Source of the DNA: Babesia bovis T2Bo
Taxonomy: Eukaryota; Apicomplexa; Aconoidasida; Piroplasmida; Babesiidae
Direction: 5' to 3'
DNA length: 64,000 nt
NCBI RefSeq assembly: GCF_000165395.2
Contig: NW_026261571.1
Location: 1,140,501 to 1,204,500, forward strand
Part shown: positions 1-9,278 of the stretch, one piece after another
Position numbering within the stretch: position 1 is the stretch's first letter
How the letters are laid out: each line of letters starts with the position of its first letter
Translations under genes and position numbers: made by a program
Notes under the pieces: generated by a model
The model's database searches: none
Told to the model about the DNA's origin: nothing
What the model saw: only the letters and a program-made list of their open reading frames with translations

Positions 1-244
1 ACATATTACTTTTCATTGTTAAGATGAATATTATGTTGACATGTTGGTTTAACAAATGTGTACGCTGTGAGATGCGTTGTTACGTTTCGTACATCCGTGA
101 CTATCAATCGTAGGTAAAGCATTGCCATTCAACCATATTTGGCGTGGTATATTTTTGATAACATGATAATGCTAATACACAACAGTTATAACAAAGAATT
201 AATTAGAATAGCTGTATAGTTCCTAGCGAAATTGTAATTTCAAG

Positions 245-1784
245 TTAAACCATGTTGATGGCATCTCTGAAATGCTTCCAAATGGGATGGTTCGTATCCA
301 TATCTTTTATTTTTAGCTTTACTTTCGTTAATCTACATCGATATATTGACAAGATTAAATATACATACCTTACAACCTCAGTATACATGTCAGCATATTC
401 GTGAAAGTTATTATAATGTATAATTTTTCCGGTGGCCAAATAGTATTTGATGATATTTTCATCATCTCTTAAATAATGCGCCCACGTTCCTATATGTTGA
501 ATTAGGTAAGAGCTTTCCACAGCTTACCTTTTTCGGTGAAGAGCACTTTTGCTCTCTTTAGATCTGTTTCAAACAGATCGTCAACAATAATTAGCATTTC
601 TGGTGATTGCTAAAACCGAATCGAACGAGCTTACCATTTAATGGTCTTTCAGTAAGTAGGTGATATAACAGCCGTTCCCAGTTAACAATGTCATTAGGCT
701 CCACAATCTAATACAGTTATATGTATAACAAAATTTTCATACCGTTTTATCGAATAGCAGGAGTATAAGTTGCCTAGTATCAAGTGATTTTTTCCGCTTC
801 ATGGCGAAGTGCATACTAGGTTTATCCATAGCTGAGTTGTACGCATGCATTGTTATGTCTTCTTTCTACAACGGCGTGATAGAATCTCCTATTAACTTAC
901 TTTAGGCTTCCTATCTGACAACATCGCCCTGTACTTTCTCAAGTAATTCACATTAGGGTAAAGTTCAATGAATTCATCTAACACTTCCTTTGATTTCAGT
1001 GTATCCGTGGTATTCGCTTCAATATATAATCTAAACAATGCTTCATTTGGCAGTGACTTCAACTCCGCATATGACTTGAGAATATGTTCCAATTCCACAC
1101 TGGAGAATAGTTCAACATACAATAAAACTTACATATAGCTGTTTGATAATGTAGCGTCATAGTTAGTTAATGTCTCCGCATGATTCACAATCCACTTGTA
1201 ATATTGTGCTAGATAATGTTTCTCAAGATTCCACTCGGCGCAATTCCTGGTGGATGTATAACGATGATTTAATGGTGGTACCTTTTGATTTGATGCATCA
1301 TTTCATATATATTTCCATTTGATGCCTTTATACGTGTAGCATGTGTCATGATTAATGGTCTCTGAGTGCTATGTGTCTTATAAGTAAGACATACAAGGAA
1401 CGGTGATGTACTTCCGGATATGGAGAGGAATTTGTGAAACATATCATCATGTGCGCTATCATACGGTTTTTTATCATCTAAACATGACTTATGGTCCCTC
1501 TGTAGTAGATGTATAAATGCAAGCATGAGATCTTCTGCGATATGGCCTAATGGCGGTATGCTTCTAAGTTGTATTAAAATGATTTTTAGTGCCTCATTAT
1601 GTGCCCAAACTGTATTTTCGCATATCATGCGTTTTGCCAAATGTATCAGTTTAGCATTTGTTAGCTGTTTAATGTGTCTGTAAATCAACCCGGAAGGTCT
1701 AAAGGCCGTAAAACCAGATTCCTTCGTTTGTGTTTCTTCTTTCTCCGTGACGCAACCTTCATCTTCCGAGGGTGAAAGGATCAT
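245..1784 (-). CDS. Conserved hypothetical protein, 8 exons, ~430 aa
   Basis: Not recognised. Joining eight exons on the minus strand (1282-1784, 1133-1246, 901-1099, 743-865, 635-707, 528-599, 369-489, 245-332) gives one continuous 430-residue frame, with seven GT-AG introns of 33-38 nt that all splice in phase. This strongly argues for one real gene. The start at 1784 is the first ATG of the open frame; the stop is TAA at 245-247. The protein starts with an acidic, Ser/Thr/Glu-rich stretch (MILSPSEDEGCVTEKEE) and is otherwise mostly amphipathic helix with no signal peptide, membrane segment or metal-binding cluster. The helical character would fit a repeat-type scaffold or RNA-binding protein, but no family motif is clear. 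It diverges from the PDI-like gene, with 194 bp between the two starts. Confidence 0.75.
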
Positions 1785-1978
1785 TTTGTAGAGCGAATTT
1801 TCAATTTATAGTGGCATTGACAGCTACAGCGAAGATTCTTCGTGGATAAGATCCCTTCTGCATCAACCTTATACACACCCATAACCATGGCATTTCTTTA
1901 GATCTTCTACGACTAGATATTTTCGTTCCATTCTATAAAAAATACTTAACAGCTGTATTAACGTAGTGTAATGATATA

Positions 1979-3306
1979 ATGTATTCCATGCGTGTTTTCC
2001 TATTGGCCACGGCCTTCTTCCTCTCAGGGGCTCGTGGTAACTATGGCGATAGCTCTAGTCCCGTTAAAGTATTATACGCTTCTTCTTTCGACAATGCAGT
2101 TGCTAACGACGGAGTATCTTTAGTCCAATTTCTCGATGATACGTTTGTTTTATGATACATATGAATGACATATTGCAGTTTTGACAGTAGTAATTTTTAC
2201 CGTCAATATGAGACTGTCGCTACTTGCATGAAGGATGTGGTCAATGTTTATGCTGTCAAGGATTCATCCGTCATGGCTCGATTTGGGATATCTTCCTTTC
2301 CTTCATTTAAGGTATTCCTAGGTCGTGGTATGTGATTGTATAATTTCTTTTAGATATTTTAGGACCTTCTGCTAAGCCTGATGTGGTTGATTACAATGGC
2401 AAATTGGCTGTGCCTGATCTTGTTACCTTCACTATGAAAAATGTCAACATACATGTTAATAAGAAGGTTCGGGCTTCTATTCAAAATGCTGGACCCACTG
2501 CTTCTACTGGCAAGGTGATATCTCTTACTGATGCTGAATTTGAACGCCTAGTTGTAAATGATAGATCGAACCAATGGTTGATTTTGTTTTACGCTCCTTG
2601 GTGCCGTCACTGCAAAGCTTTTCACCCCGAATGGGCTCGCATGGCCCAATCTTCGGGCAAGGTTAAAGTTGGTTCCATTGATGCCACTGTCTACACAGCA
2701 TTGGCTGCGCGTTACGGCGTGAAAGGCTTCCCTACTATATTCCTTTTCCCTCAGGGTGTGAAGAGTCCTACTACTGCGATTAGATACAAGGGACCTCGCA
2801 AAGCGGAAGACATATTGCAGTTTGCGAAGAGTTACTATCGTAACATGGGCCCACCGGTAAAGGTTGATAGCGTTTCTGATTTGAAACAGAGATGCAGCAG
2901 GCCTTTGTGCCTTCTATTCTTCATACCTGAGACTTCGATGGATGAACATTTATCTACTATATCTCTCGTCATGGAGAAGCATTCCAGTTTACCATTTGAA
3001 TTTTGCTATACTACAGGTTTGTTTCATATAACTTTGTTATATATTCCTACAGCCGGAAGACATCTTCAATGGGAACGAGTTTTGGGTGTTTACTCCACCC
3101 CTGCAGTTTTTGCGTTAAACCTCAGCAAGAACGTATACTCTGTTATGAGGAAAGAGAAGCTTACATTTGTAGGTTGATTCATTTATTCATAGACGTTTCA
3201 GGATAATGTTAAAACGTTCGTATCAGAGATTTTATCGGGCCAGTCTAGTGCTATAACACTGGCATTATCATTTGAGGACAACTCAGACAGTCGTAACGAA
3301 TTTTAA
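1979..3306 (+). CDS. Protein disulfide isomerase-like protein, two thioredoxin folds, one active
   Basis: Five exons (1979-2142, 2179-2327, 2363-3016, 3053-3168, 3202-3306) join to 395 residues. The N-terminus (MYSMRVFLLATAFFLSGARG) is a clear ER signal peptide. Two thioredoxin-like regions follow. The first, about residues 30-105, keeps the fold signature (the cis-proline segment SSFPSFKVF) but has no CxxC. The second carries the redox motif C185-R-H-C188 inside FYAPWCRHCKAFHPEW and a canonical GFPTIFLF cis-proline segment. It probably forms or isomerises disulfides in the ER. The C-terminus ends SRNEF, not a KDEL-type retrieval signal, so retention must work otherwise or the protein may move on. 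It converges with GMP synthetase. An a0-inactive/a-active domain layout is the best description; an exact PDI subfamily cannot be given. Confidence 0.88.
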
Positions 3307-3512
3307 CAGCTGTAGATTTAGCTGCATTTATCAGATTAGTTAGGATAGTGACTATGATTGCCCTAGCCCATATTTATACTGATATTCTAGAGTTTATTTT
3401 CAAGCATTAAATATTAAACTGCGCGTTTAAATCGAAAAACTATTCAGAATGTAGAACTGCATAGATGACGGAAGAGTGGTTTTTTGTTTGTAGCGGTAAT
3501 AATTTTGTTAAT

Positions 3513-5099
3513 TTACTCCCATTCAATGGTGGCTGGGGGTTTGTCAGTAATGTCATAGCATACCCTGTTAACTTCAGGGATATTTTCAGTGATCTTGCGC
3601 GAGATTGCGGCCAAGCACTCCATATCGATATGCCTTGCGAATTTGGCGGTAACGAAATCGACGGTCATAATGATACGCACAACTACGACCATACCGTAAA
3701 CTCTGGCTGAATTTCTCAAACCAGTTGAGCGGGTGTTGGGAAGAAGTACACAGGCGCATTGGGACACCTTGTCAACCAAACCCCTGGCTTCAAGCTCTTC
3801 AAACATGTATCTGTCAGCTTGTCTGGCAATTTCTACACGTTCTGGAGTGAGTTCTCCCAAAACCCTGGCACCGAGACCGGGTCCTGGGAATGGGTGTCTC
3901 TTGAAGGTGGTTTCAGAGAGACCTAATAGTCTACCCAAATCCCTGACTTCCTCCTTGAACAGCAAGCGCACGGGTTCAATGAGTTCGAATTTCAAGTTTT
4001 CAGGAAGACCTCCAACGTTGTGGTGTGACTTAACTGGGAGTTTGCTCCTTCTGTTAAGGTCAGACTCGAGGATATCAGGGTAGATGGTACCCTGTAGCAA
4101 CAGGCAGTTGTCGTGGTTGTAACCAAGCTCCTTCATGGCCTTTTCGAATTCCTCGATGTACACGCGTCCAATGACCTTACGTTTGTTTTCGGGGTCATGC
4201 ACGCCCTTAAGTTCCTTGAAGAATACGGCTGATGAATCACGGATGGTAAGCTGGATACCCGGGATTTCAGCCTTAAGTCTGTCGTAGCACTTTTGTGTTT
4301 CCTGGTACCTCATCAAACCGGTGTTAATCATGATACCGTGGAACCTTTCCTTGATGGCCTCGTGTACAATGGCGGCACAGACGGTGCTGTCCACACCACC
4401 AGAGAGCCCTGCAACGACGAATTTCTTGGAACCACACTGCTTGATAACGTCCTTCTTAGTTTGTTCGTGGTAGCTGCGCATATCCCATGTCTTTTCACAG
4501 CGGCTAAGTTCGAAGCAGAATTTCTTCATGATCATATCAGCCTTTCCTTCTTCAACCTCTTGTGGGTGGAAGCAGAATGCTCTGACATTAGACTGTGAGT
4601 TAACAATACCAGCTACGTTTCCATGTGCATCTTTCATGGATACTTTGAAGCCAGTTGGGATGGAGTCGATTTTATCGAGGTGGCATCCGTGTGCAACGAA
4701 GCTGGAAGGTACGCCTTCAAGGATGGAGTCTGATCCAGCTTCTACGTGTACATTTTCCTTACGGTATTCACTTTCCTGTGGGCCCAGCTTGGTGACTTTG
4801 CCTCCCAAGGTTTCGCAAAGAGCGTACATGGCGTAAGCCAATGCGAGGACTGGGACATGTTTAGAGGCACAGATTTCCAAAATCTTCTTGTCTATCTTGA
4901 TAGAATCCGCATCCTTTACACTTTCTGATCCACCGCTAAGTATAACTGCTGCTGGGACACGTCCGGAAAGAGTTTCAACAGCCTTCTCCACTGGGAATAG
5001 TTCGCATGTTATTCCCAGTCCACGAAGGAAGCGTACCATAGACCCGGATTGGTGTGACCCGAAGTCAAAGATGAAGATAATGTTTTTATCAGTCGTCAT
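3513..5099 (-). CDS. GMPS: GMP synthetase with degenerate glutaminase domain
   Basis: An intronless 528-residue enzyme converting XMP to GMP in purine nucleotide synthesis. The synthetase half is intact: the ATP-pyrophosphatase P-loop SGGVDST (about residue 235), FPGPGLGARVLG, and the C-terminal dimerisation segment ending ITDKPPATIEWE. The N-terminal class-I glutamine amidotransferase domain keeps its fold (FDFGSHQ near residue 11; ILSGGSES) but not its chemistry. The nucleophile motif that normally reads G-x-C-x-G is LALAYAM, with alanine at residue 88 where cysteine is expected. The His-Pro-Glu motif reads H178-P-Q180. As read, the enzyme cannot use glutamine by the normal mechanism and would depend on free ammonia or a partner. 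The plain-strand read gives GCT at the position, not a cysteine codon. Confidence 0.96.
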   Translation of the reverse strand: MTTDKNIIFIFDFGSHQSGSMVRFLRGLGITCELFPVEKAVETLSGRVPAAVILSGGSESVKDADSIKIDKKILEICASKHVPVLALAYAMYALCETLGGKVTKLGPQESEYRKENVHVEAGSDSILEGVPSSFVAHGCHLDKIDSIPTGFKVSMKDAHGNVAGIVNSQSNVRAFCFHPQEVEEGKADMIMKKFCFELSRCEKTWDMRSYHEQTKKDVIKQCGSKKFVVAGLSGGVDSTVCAAIVHEAIKERFHGIMINTGLMRYQETQKCYDRLKAEIPGIQLTIRDSSAVFFKELKGVHDPENKRKVIGRVYIEEFEKAMKELGYNHDNCLLLQGTIYPDILESDLNRRSKLPVKSHHNVGGLPENLKFELIEPVRLLFKEEVRDLGRLLGLSETTFKRHPFPGPGLGARVLGELTPERVEIARQADRYMFEELEARGLVDKVSQCACVLLPNTRSTGLRNSARVYGMVVVVRIIMTVDFVTAKFARHIDMECLAAISRKITENIPEVNRVCYDITDKPPATIEWE

Positions 5100-5538
5100 T
5101 TTGATTATGATGTTAAATATCCGGACCAGCTATATTGATAGTGGCGCCGTGTGAACAACGTCGATGTGTGTCGGGCAATACAATTTACACCATAATACGA
5201 CGTAACCATGCACCATAGATTAACTGGAATCCTGAATTATGAAGCTAGTTATATTACGTTCTACATAGTTTATGGAAGCATGGGTTAAGTGACGGTTGAC
5301 GAGTGTGTAAGTTGTCTACTTTAGTATTCATTGTTGACCGGTGGTCACTTCGTCGGTGTCATACCACCTCCCACGTCCTTCTACCGATATTTGTCCTTAT
5401 TCTGATCCAATTTTATTCTAAAACCGTATTTTAGGTCGTTAGGCTTCTGATATCACTTTAAAGTGGAGATGTGTGCAACATCACGCTATCTTATATAAAC
5501 CATCCACATGTCGTGGCACAGCAATTCGCTTTGTGTAT
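5100..5538. other. Intergenic gap upstream of GMPS
   Basis: About 440 bp between the GMPS start and the end of the bc1 subunit 7 gene. No supported coding exon, tRNA or repeat was seen. It should contain the GMPS promoter and 5'UTR and the 3'UTR of the downstream neighbour. Confidence 0.5.
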
Positions 5539-6381
5539 TTATTTCTTTTTCATGTTTCCCATACCCGCACCGTATAGGTTGGGAAGCGATGTAAGGAAGT
5601 GCATCCCAGGCTCCATATCACCAAATCCGGTTGTTCCACCTGCATGTGATTAGACAGAATGAACACAAACCATGCCAATGTTGCATTATAAACCACACCA
5701 ACGTACGTTGTCAGGTTATAATATCACTGTATTGCATATACCAAAAACAACGTACCGCAAAAAACACGTCTATCTTGTGGGTGGTATCCGAGCAGTTCTT
5801 CTTCTTCTTGCAGTTGGAACTTTGCTTCTTCAATATATGGTGCCAGGTATGGCACGAAAGGGTCGTAGTTTTGCTCTTCCAGAGGGGGGTACATCCTTAG
5901 TGTGGATATGTGCATACCTCTAGCTATCCTTCTGAATCTTGCAGTTTTCAAATCTTCTGGTAGCATTTCTAAAGCTCGTTCAACGATAGGCTCTCTCTCG
6001 CTCATGAGGTCGTCATACAAAAGACCTGTACATGATTTCACAATACACGGGGTGGACGCCAGTTTATAGTGGAATAATCATGATTTATATAAGCAGTGTT
6101 TATGTAATCTAAATGAACTCAGACGATACATATTGTATAGATACATATATATACCTACCATGCTCTCTGAGATAACGAGTAAGGCATGCCTGGGACCAGC
6201 GTTCAAGGGGTCCCGTGAACATACGGAATACCCATGGTCCTATGAAGGTTTGGTAAATATTTGTTAAAGGTCCAGGTCCACTTTGAAGCTTGCGCATAGC
6301 AGGTGTTGACCTAAGGGAGGCCTCCTTTGTGCGTCTGGCCGTAGCCGCCGCAATTTTACCTAGAGTCCTGTTGATTAGCAT
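5539..6381 (-). CDS. QCR7: Cytochrome bc1 complex subunit 7 (UQCRB/QCR7)
   Basis: Three exons (6159-6381, 5756-6025, 5539-5639) join in phase to 197 residues. The core (GLLYDDLMSEREPIVERAL, then MLPEDLKTARFRRIARG, then FVPYLAPYIEEAKFQLQEE) matches the UQCRB/QCR7 family signature, a matrix-side helical subunit needed to assemble mitochondrial complex III. The protein is longer than the roughly 110-130 residue fungal and animal forms: it has an ~70-residue basic N-terminal extension and a Gly-rich C-terminal tail ending GNMKKK. The start was placed at the methionine of MLINRTLGKIAAATARR, a basic presequence-like segment; an upstream in-frame methionine exists at 6477. It lies head-to-tail 211 bp upstream of the Pth2 gene's stop. 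Confidence 0.85.
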
Positions 6382-6592
6382 TTCTACTAAGTTACATTGT
6401 ATTAACAATTGCACGGTGACTATACCGGCTATGTAAGTCAGTTTTATGCTATGATTTCTTCTGTGGATGTAGGGCACACATTACGTCAAAAACAGTTGTA
6501 TAAATGTGTTACTATAATTGATCAATACTGTTTATAGTAATTTTAAGTGTCCGGTTATTTTGTTTACTACATTTTCGGGTGCTGAATTAGTG

Positions 6593-7226
6593 TCACTTGT
6601 ATGTAATTCGCCTACCTGGACCTATGGCGATAACTGTGTATGATCCTGCTGGTATTTGGGTTCTACCCTGTGTAACTTTCAGTTAGTTATATTTAAACGT
6701 ACTGCATCACACGTAATATGGTAGTTGATGTGAGCGGCAGCAGCGCTTCGTTTAAGTTCAGCCATATCTTCTTTGCTCTGTGCGTTATTGGAATCTTTTT
6801 TTGGAGAGATACTACCTTAACTTTGAGCACCACTTTCTTCTGTCCTTGGTTCATCCATTCATTGAGGTATGGATTTTTGCGATTTATTGAATCGATGTAT
6901 GCTCCTAGAGCGGCATGCCCACACTGTGCTGCTATTTTTCCCTTTCCCATTTCCAAGTCTGTATAGGATGGGTACCTACTATCTGGGTCTATTTCCATAC
7001 CTGTTCTGACGCATAGCACCAACTTTATATCACTATCATCGTCACTTTCATATTCCGTTACGGTTTCGCCTCTTTTTCGCATACTGCAACAAGATATGCT
7101 TGCGATATAACTTAGTTTGCTACATATTTGAATAATGTACTTTCCTAATGGCCAGCATATAAGTCCACACAGCCATGAAATAGCACATAGCAAATACACA
7201 CTATTTCCAACTATACGTATATCCAT
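6593..7226 (-). CDS. PTH2: Peptidyl-tRNA hydrolase 2, membrane-anchored
   Basis: Four exons (7001-7226, 6816-6958, 6703-6777, 6593-6667) give 172 residues. The C-terminal ~110 residues are a complete Pth2 fold: KLVLCVRTDLEMGKGKIAAQ, CGHAALGAY, GQKKVVLKV, the middle HINYHITCDAGRTQIPAGS and a closing IAIGPGRR. Pth2 cleaves peptidyl-tRNA released from stalled ribosomes. The N-terminus has two hydrophobic stretches within the first 40 residues (SVYLLCAISWLCGLICW, then IIQIC) followed by an acidic linker, the PTRH2 layout that anchors the enzyme to a membrane, often mitochondrial. Without removing the 42-nt intron at 6959-7000 the open frame continues, so a naive ORF call would insert 14 residues into the domain and lose the true C-terminus. 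Confidence 0.92.
6959..7000 (-). other. In-frame, stop-free 42-nt intron inside PTH2
   Basis: It starts GTATGG, ends ATACAG on the minus strand and is exactly 14 codons with no stop. Splicing it restores the family sequence VRT-DLEMGKGK; leaving it in adds 14 residues in the middle of strand 1/helix 1. Its length and signals match its neighbours. Confidence 0.8.
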
Positions 7227-7289
7227 GCCCGCTGTAGCTTTATTGAATTCTTAATCTGATTACAAGTATCCTTGCTTGGTGTTGTGCGT

Positions 7290-7496
7290 TTAAGGTGTTG
7301 TGTTTGCTCGGGCCCTATGCATTGGATGAACTATATATTCATTAGTGTCCCCAAAAGGCTGTATTAAGTTACACATTCGATTTGTATACGTTCTCTGTAT
7401 TTTTGTTATGCTATTCAAGTTTAGTGGATCTAATAGATGAGATGGGTAGTCTATATCATTGACGTTATATAATAACAGTTTAATGCGAGATTCCAT
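7290..7496 (-). CDS. Possible small ORF, 68 aa
   Basis: An unspliced 68-residue frame between the divergent PTH2 and zinc-ribbon genes. It has no recognised domain, signal peptide or membrane segment, and it lies in what may be simply a promoter region. It is kept only because it fills most of the gap and has an ordinary amino-acid mix; it may be a chance frame or one exon of a small gene. Confidence 0.2.
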   Translation of the reverse strand: MESRIKLLLYNVNDIDYPSHLLDPLNLNSITKIQRTYTNRMCNLIQPFGDTNEYIVHPMHRARANTTP

Positions 7497-7593
7497 GCTT
7501 GGGGACCGTTATTGTTATCATACACAGGTGTGTTTAGATATAGAGGGGCTGCGATATGATTGATTTTGCATAGTTAGTTTACAACTAATAACA

Positions 7594-8364
7594 ATGGAGG
7601 ATTCTGAGTTGGATATTCTACTTGCCGCCGCGGAGAGTGGGAAGAACGTATTGATTCCCGTTACCGACCCTCGCTTCAACAGTAGTATAGCAAAAATAAA
7701 CGTTAAGGAGGCTATGGATATGGCTCAGTATTTATATGCTGAAAGCGGATTTGATGCTGAGGGTCGTGTGGTTACTAACAATTTTAAATACCAGATTCAT
7801 TCATCTAAGGTTAATCCGAATGTACTTAATTTAGTGGAGCGCAAGGATCATGTTAGTTACGACTATTTGATTGCTCTGGGCTGTCTTCGATGTAAGACAT
7901 CTGTTAACTTTAAATCACCGCATTCGTTTTTTGATAGTGATTCATCTATCCGTCAGGAGCTACGTTGTCAAACATGCAACGAGGTTATCGCACCTATATT
8001 TAGTTCAAATTGCACGGACGTTCTTGTCGACAGTTTGGAAAAGCGTGCTACATTTGGCCGAGGCAATGAGGGAGAGAAGGCCTATATATATGGTTATCGT
8101 CAGAGTTGTGAGTTTGACCGTTCCAGTAAGAAATGGTGGATGGATTCACTTAAGGATGACGGTGAAAGGGCTGGCGACGACAATACCTTATTCATGGCAA
8201 AGAATGCCAACAAGAGCAGTCGTGAGGTAGTGAAGCAATTGTGTGACAACTGCGGTTTTGAAGAGGCTTATTATTCAACATTCCAAGCTCGTTCTGCTGA
8301 TGAGGGTATGACTGTGATGTATGAGTGCAAGCGGTGTAAGAATCGCACTGTTGTCAATACTTGA
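7594..8364 (+). CDS. TFIIS-type zinc-ribbon transcription factor/RNA polymerase subunit-like
   Basis: An intronless 256-residue protein. The last ~40 residues form a TFIIS-like zinc ribbon: CDNCGFEEAYYSTFQ, then ARSADEGMTVMYECKRC. The family's invariant Gln...Arg-Ser-Ala-Asp-Glu hairpin, which reaches into the polymerase active site to stimulate RNA cleavage, is intact. A second four-cysteine cluster in the middle (CLRC, then CQTC about 34 residues later) suggests a second ribbon, as in Pol I A12.2 and Pol III C11. Those subunits are only ~110-125 residues, and this one carries an extra ~95-residue N-terminal region. It could be an enlarged A12/C11-type subunit or a TFIIS relative; the sequence alone does not decide. 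Confidence 0.8.
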   Translation: MEDSELDILLAAAESGKNVLIPVTDPRFNSSIAKINVKEAMDMAQYLYAESGFDAEGRVVTNNFKYQIHSSKVNPNVLNLVERKDHVSYDYLIALGCLRCKTSVNFKSPHSFFDSDSSIRQELRCQTCNEVIAPIFSSNCTDVLVDSLEKRATFGRGNEGEKAYIYGYRQSCEFDRSSKKWWMDSLKDDGERAGDDNTLFMAKNANKSSREVVKQLCDNCGFEEAYYSTFQARSADEGMTVMYECKRCKNRTVVNT

Positions 8365-8731
8365 TTTGACTCATACTCTAGACACCATAGCAGGATCATA
8401 TAATCGATATTCGAACAGTGATCAATTTTCTCATGTATCCGTTAATATAAGTCATTACATATTTACTCATATATCCCTACATGCTGCCATCTATATGGCA
8501 TCGCTATTAAGTTATTGTAGATATTGCAGATTCTAGACAAATACCATACCGATTATGTACAGAAAGGAATTGCTATATTCCATCTGTAATTATACATGAT
8601 ACAGTACCGCAATACAACAAAATGTACAGAATAGTATTACAAGCAAATCATGCATTCCTGGAAAAATACCACTGAGTATATAAGTACTATTACACTGTGT
8701 TACCTATAACACATGGATATAACTCATTAAA
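8365..8731. other. Convergent intergenic gap
   Basis: About 370 bp of AT-rich sequence between two convergent 3' ends. No supported gene or clear repeat was seen; it presumably holds both 3'UTRs. Confidence 0.5.
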
Positions 8732-9094
8732 TCATTTAGTTTCATTGTAAGTCGTCGAATACCCATTAAATTTAACATCAGATGATATACGTTGTAGATT
8801 CTGTTCTCTTTTTTTACGTTTTTCTATATTCCTTAGTTTATTTTTCACTTTGCCTCCTCTATGTCTTCTTAGAAGCATCCCTTCAATATCTAGATCAGAA
8901 GACAAAATATATTCATTTTTCGATGATGTGTCCAAATCTATATCCCTTGGCACATTAGAGCGCCATGATAACCCATATATACCAGCGTAAGTTACACTGC
9001 TGTTTAGGTTACAATTTATGCCATTTAGTGTAAGGTTATGCGATATGGTATTAAAGCACCTCCTAAACTGGAACAAAGATCTTAAATTTATCAT
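8732..9094 (-). CDS. Small basic protein, probably mitochondrial
   Basis: An unspliced 120-residue frame. The N-terminus (MINLRSLFQFRRCFNTIS) is rich in Arg, Phe and Ser without acidic residues, like a mitochondrial presequence. The C-terminal half has a strongly basic helix (LLRRHRGGKVKNKLRNIEKR) followed by KKREQNLQR, a pattern common in small organellar ribosomal proteins. No specific ribosomal family is recognised; mitoribosome membership is an inference. It diverges from NAF1, the starts being 184 bp apart. Confidence 0.5.
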   Translation of the reverse strand: MINLRSLFQFRRCFNTISHNLTLNGINCNLNSSVTYAGIYGLSWRSNVPRDIDLDTSSKNEYILSSDLDIEGMLLRRHRGGKVKNKLRNIEKRKKREQNLQRISSDVKFNGYSTTYNETK

Positions 9095-9278
9095 GATTGT
9101 CTTGGATATGTATCCATCGTGTGAATATCACTTAATTGGAATGTTCCGGAATATTTACAGTTTACACATTGGTTACCGTGTGGTAGTAATGGGTGGAAAA
9201 CATCGCACATATTATTAATATCACCTTGTTTTTTGCTAGTTAAATATTTCAATTATTATCGCATATATTTCAGCAATA

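Noticed and set aside
3513..5099. GMPS catalytic loss as a pseudogene sign
   Set aside because: The frame is open over 528 codons and the synthetase motifs are fully intact; only the glutaminase residues are changed.
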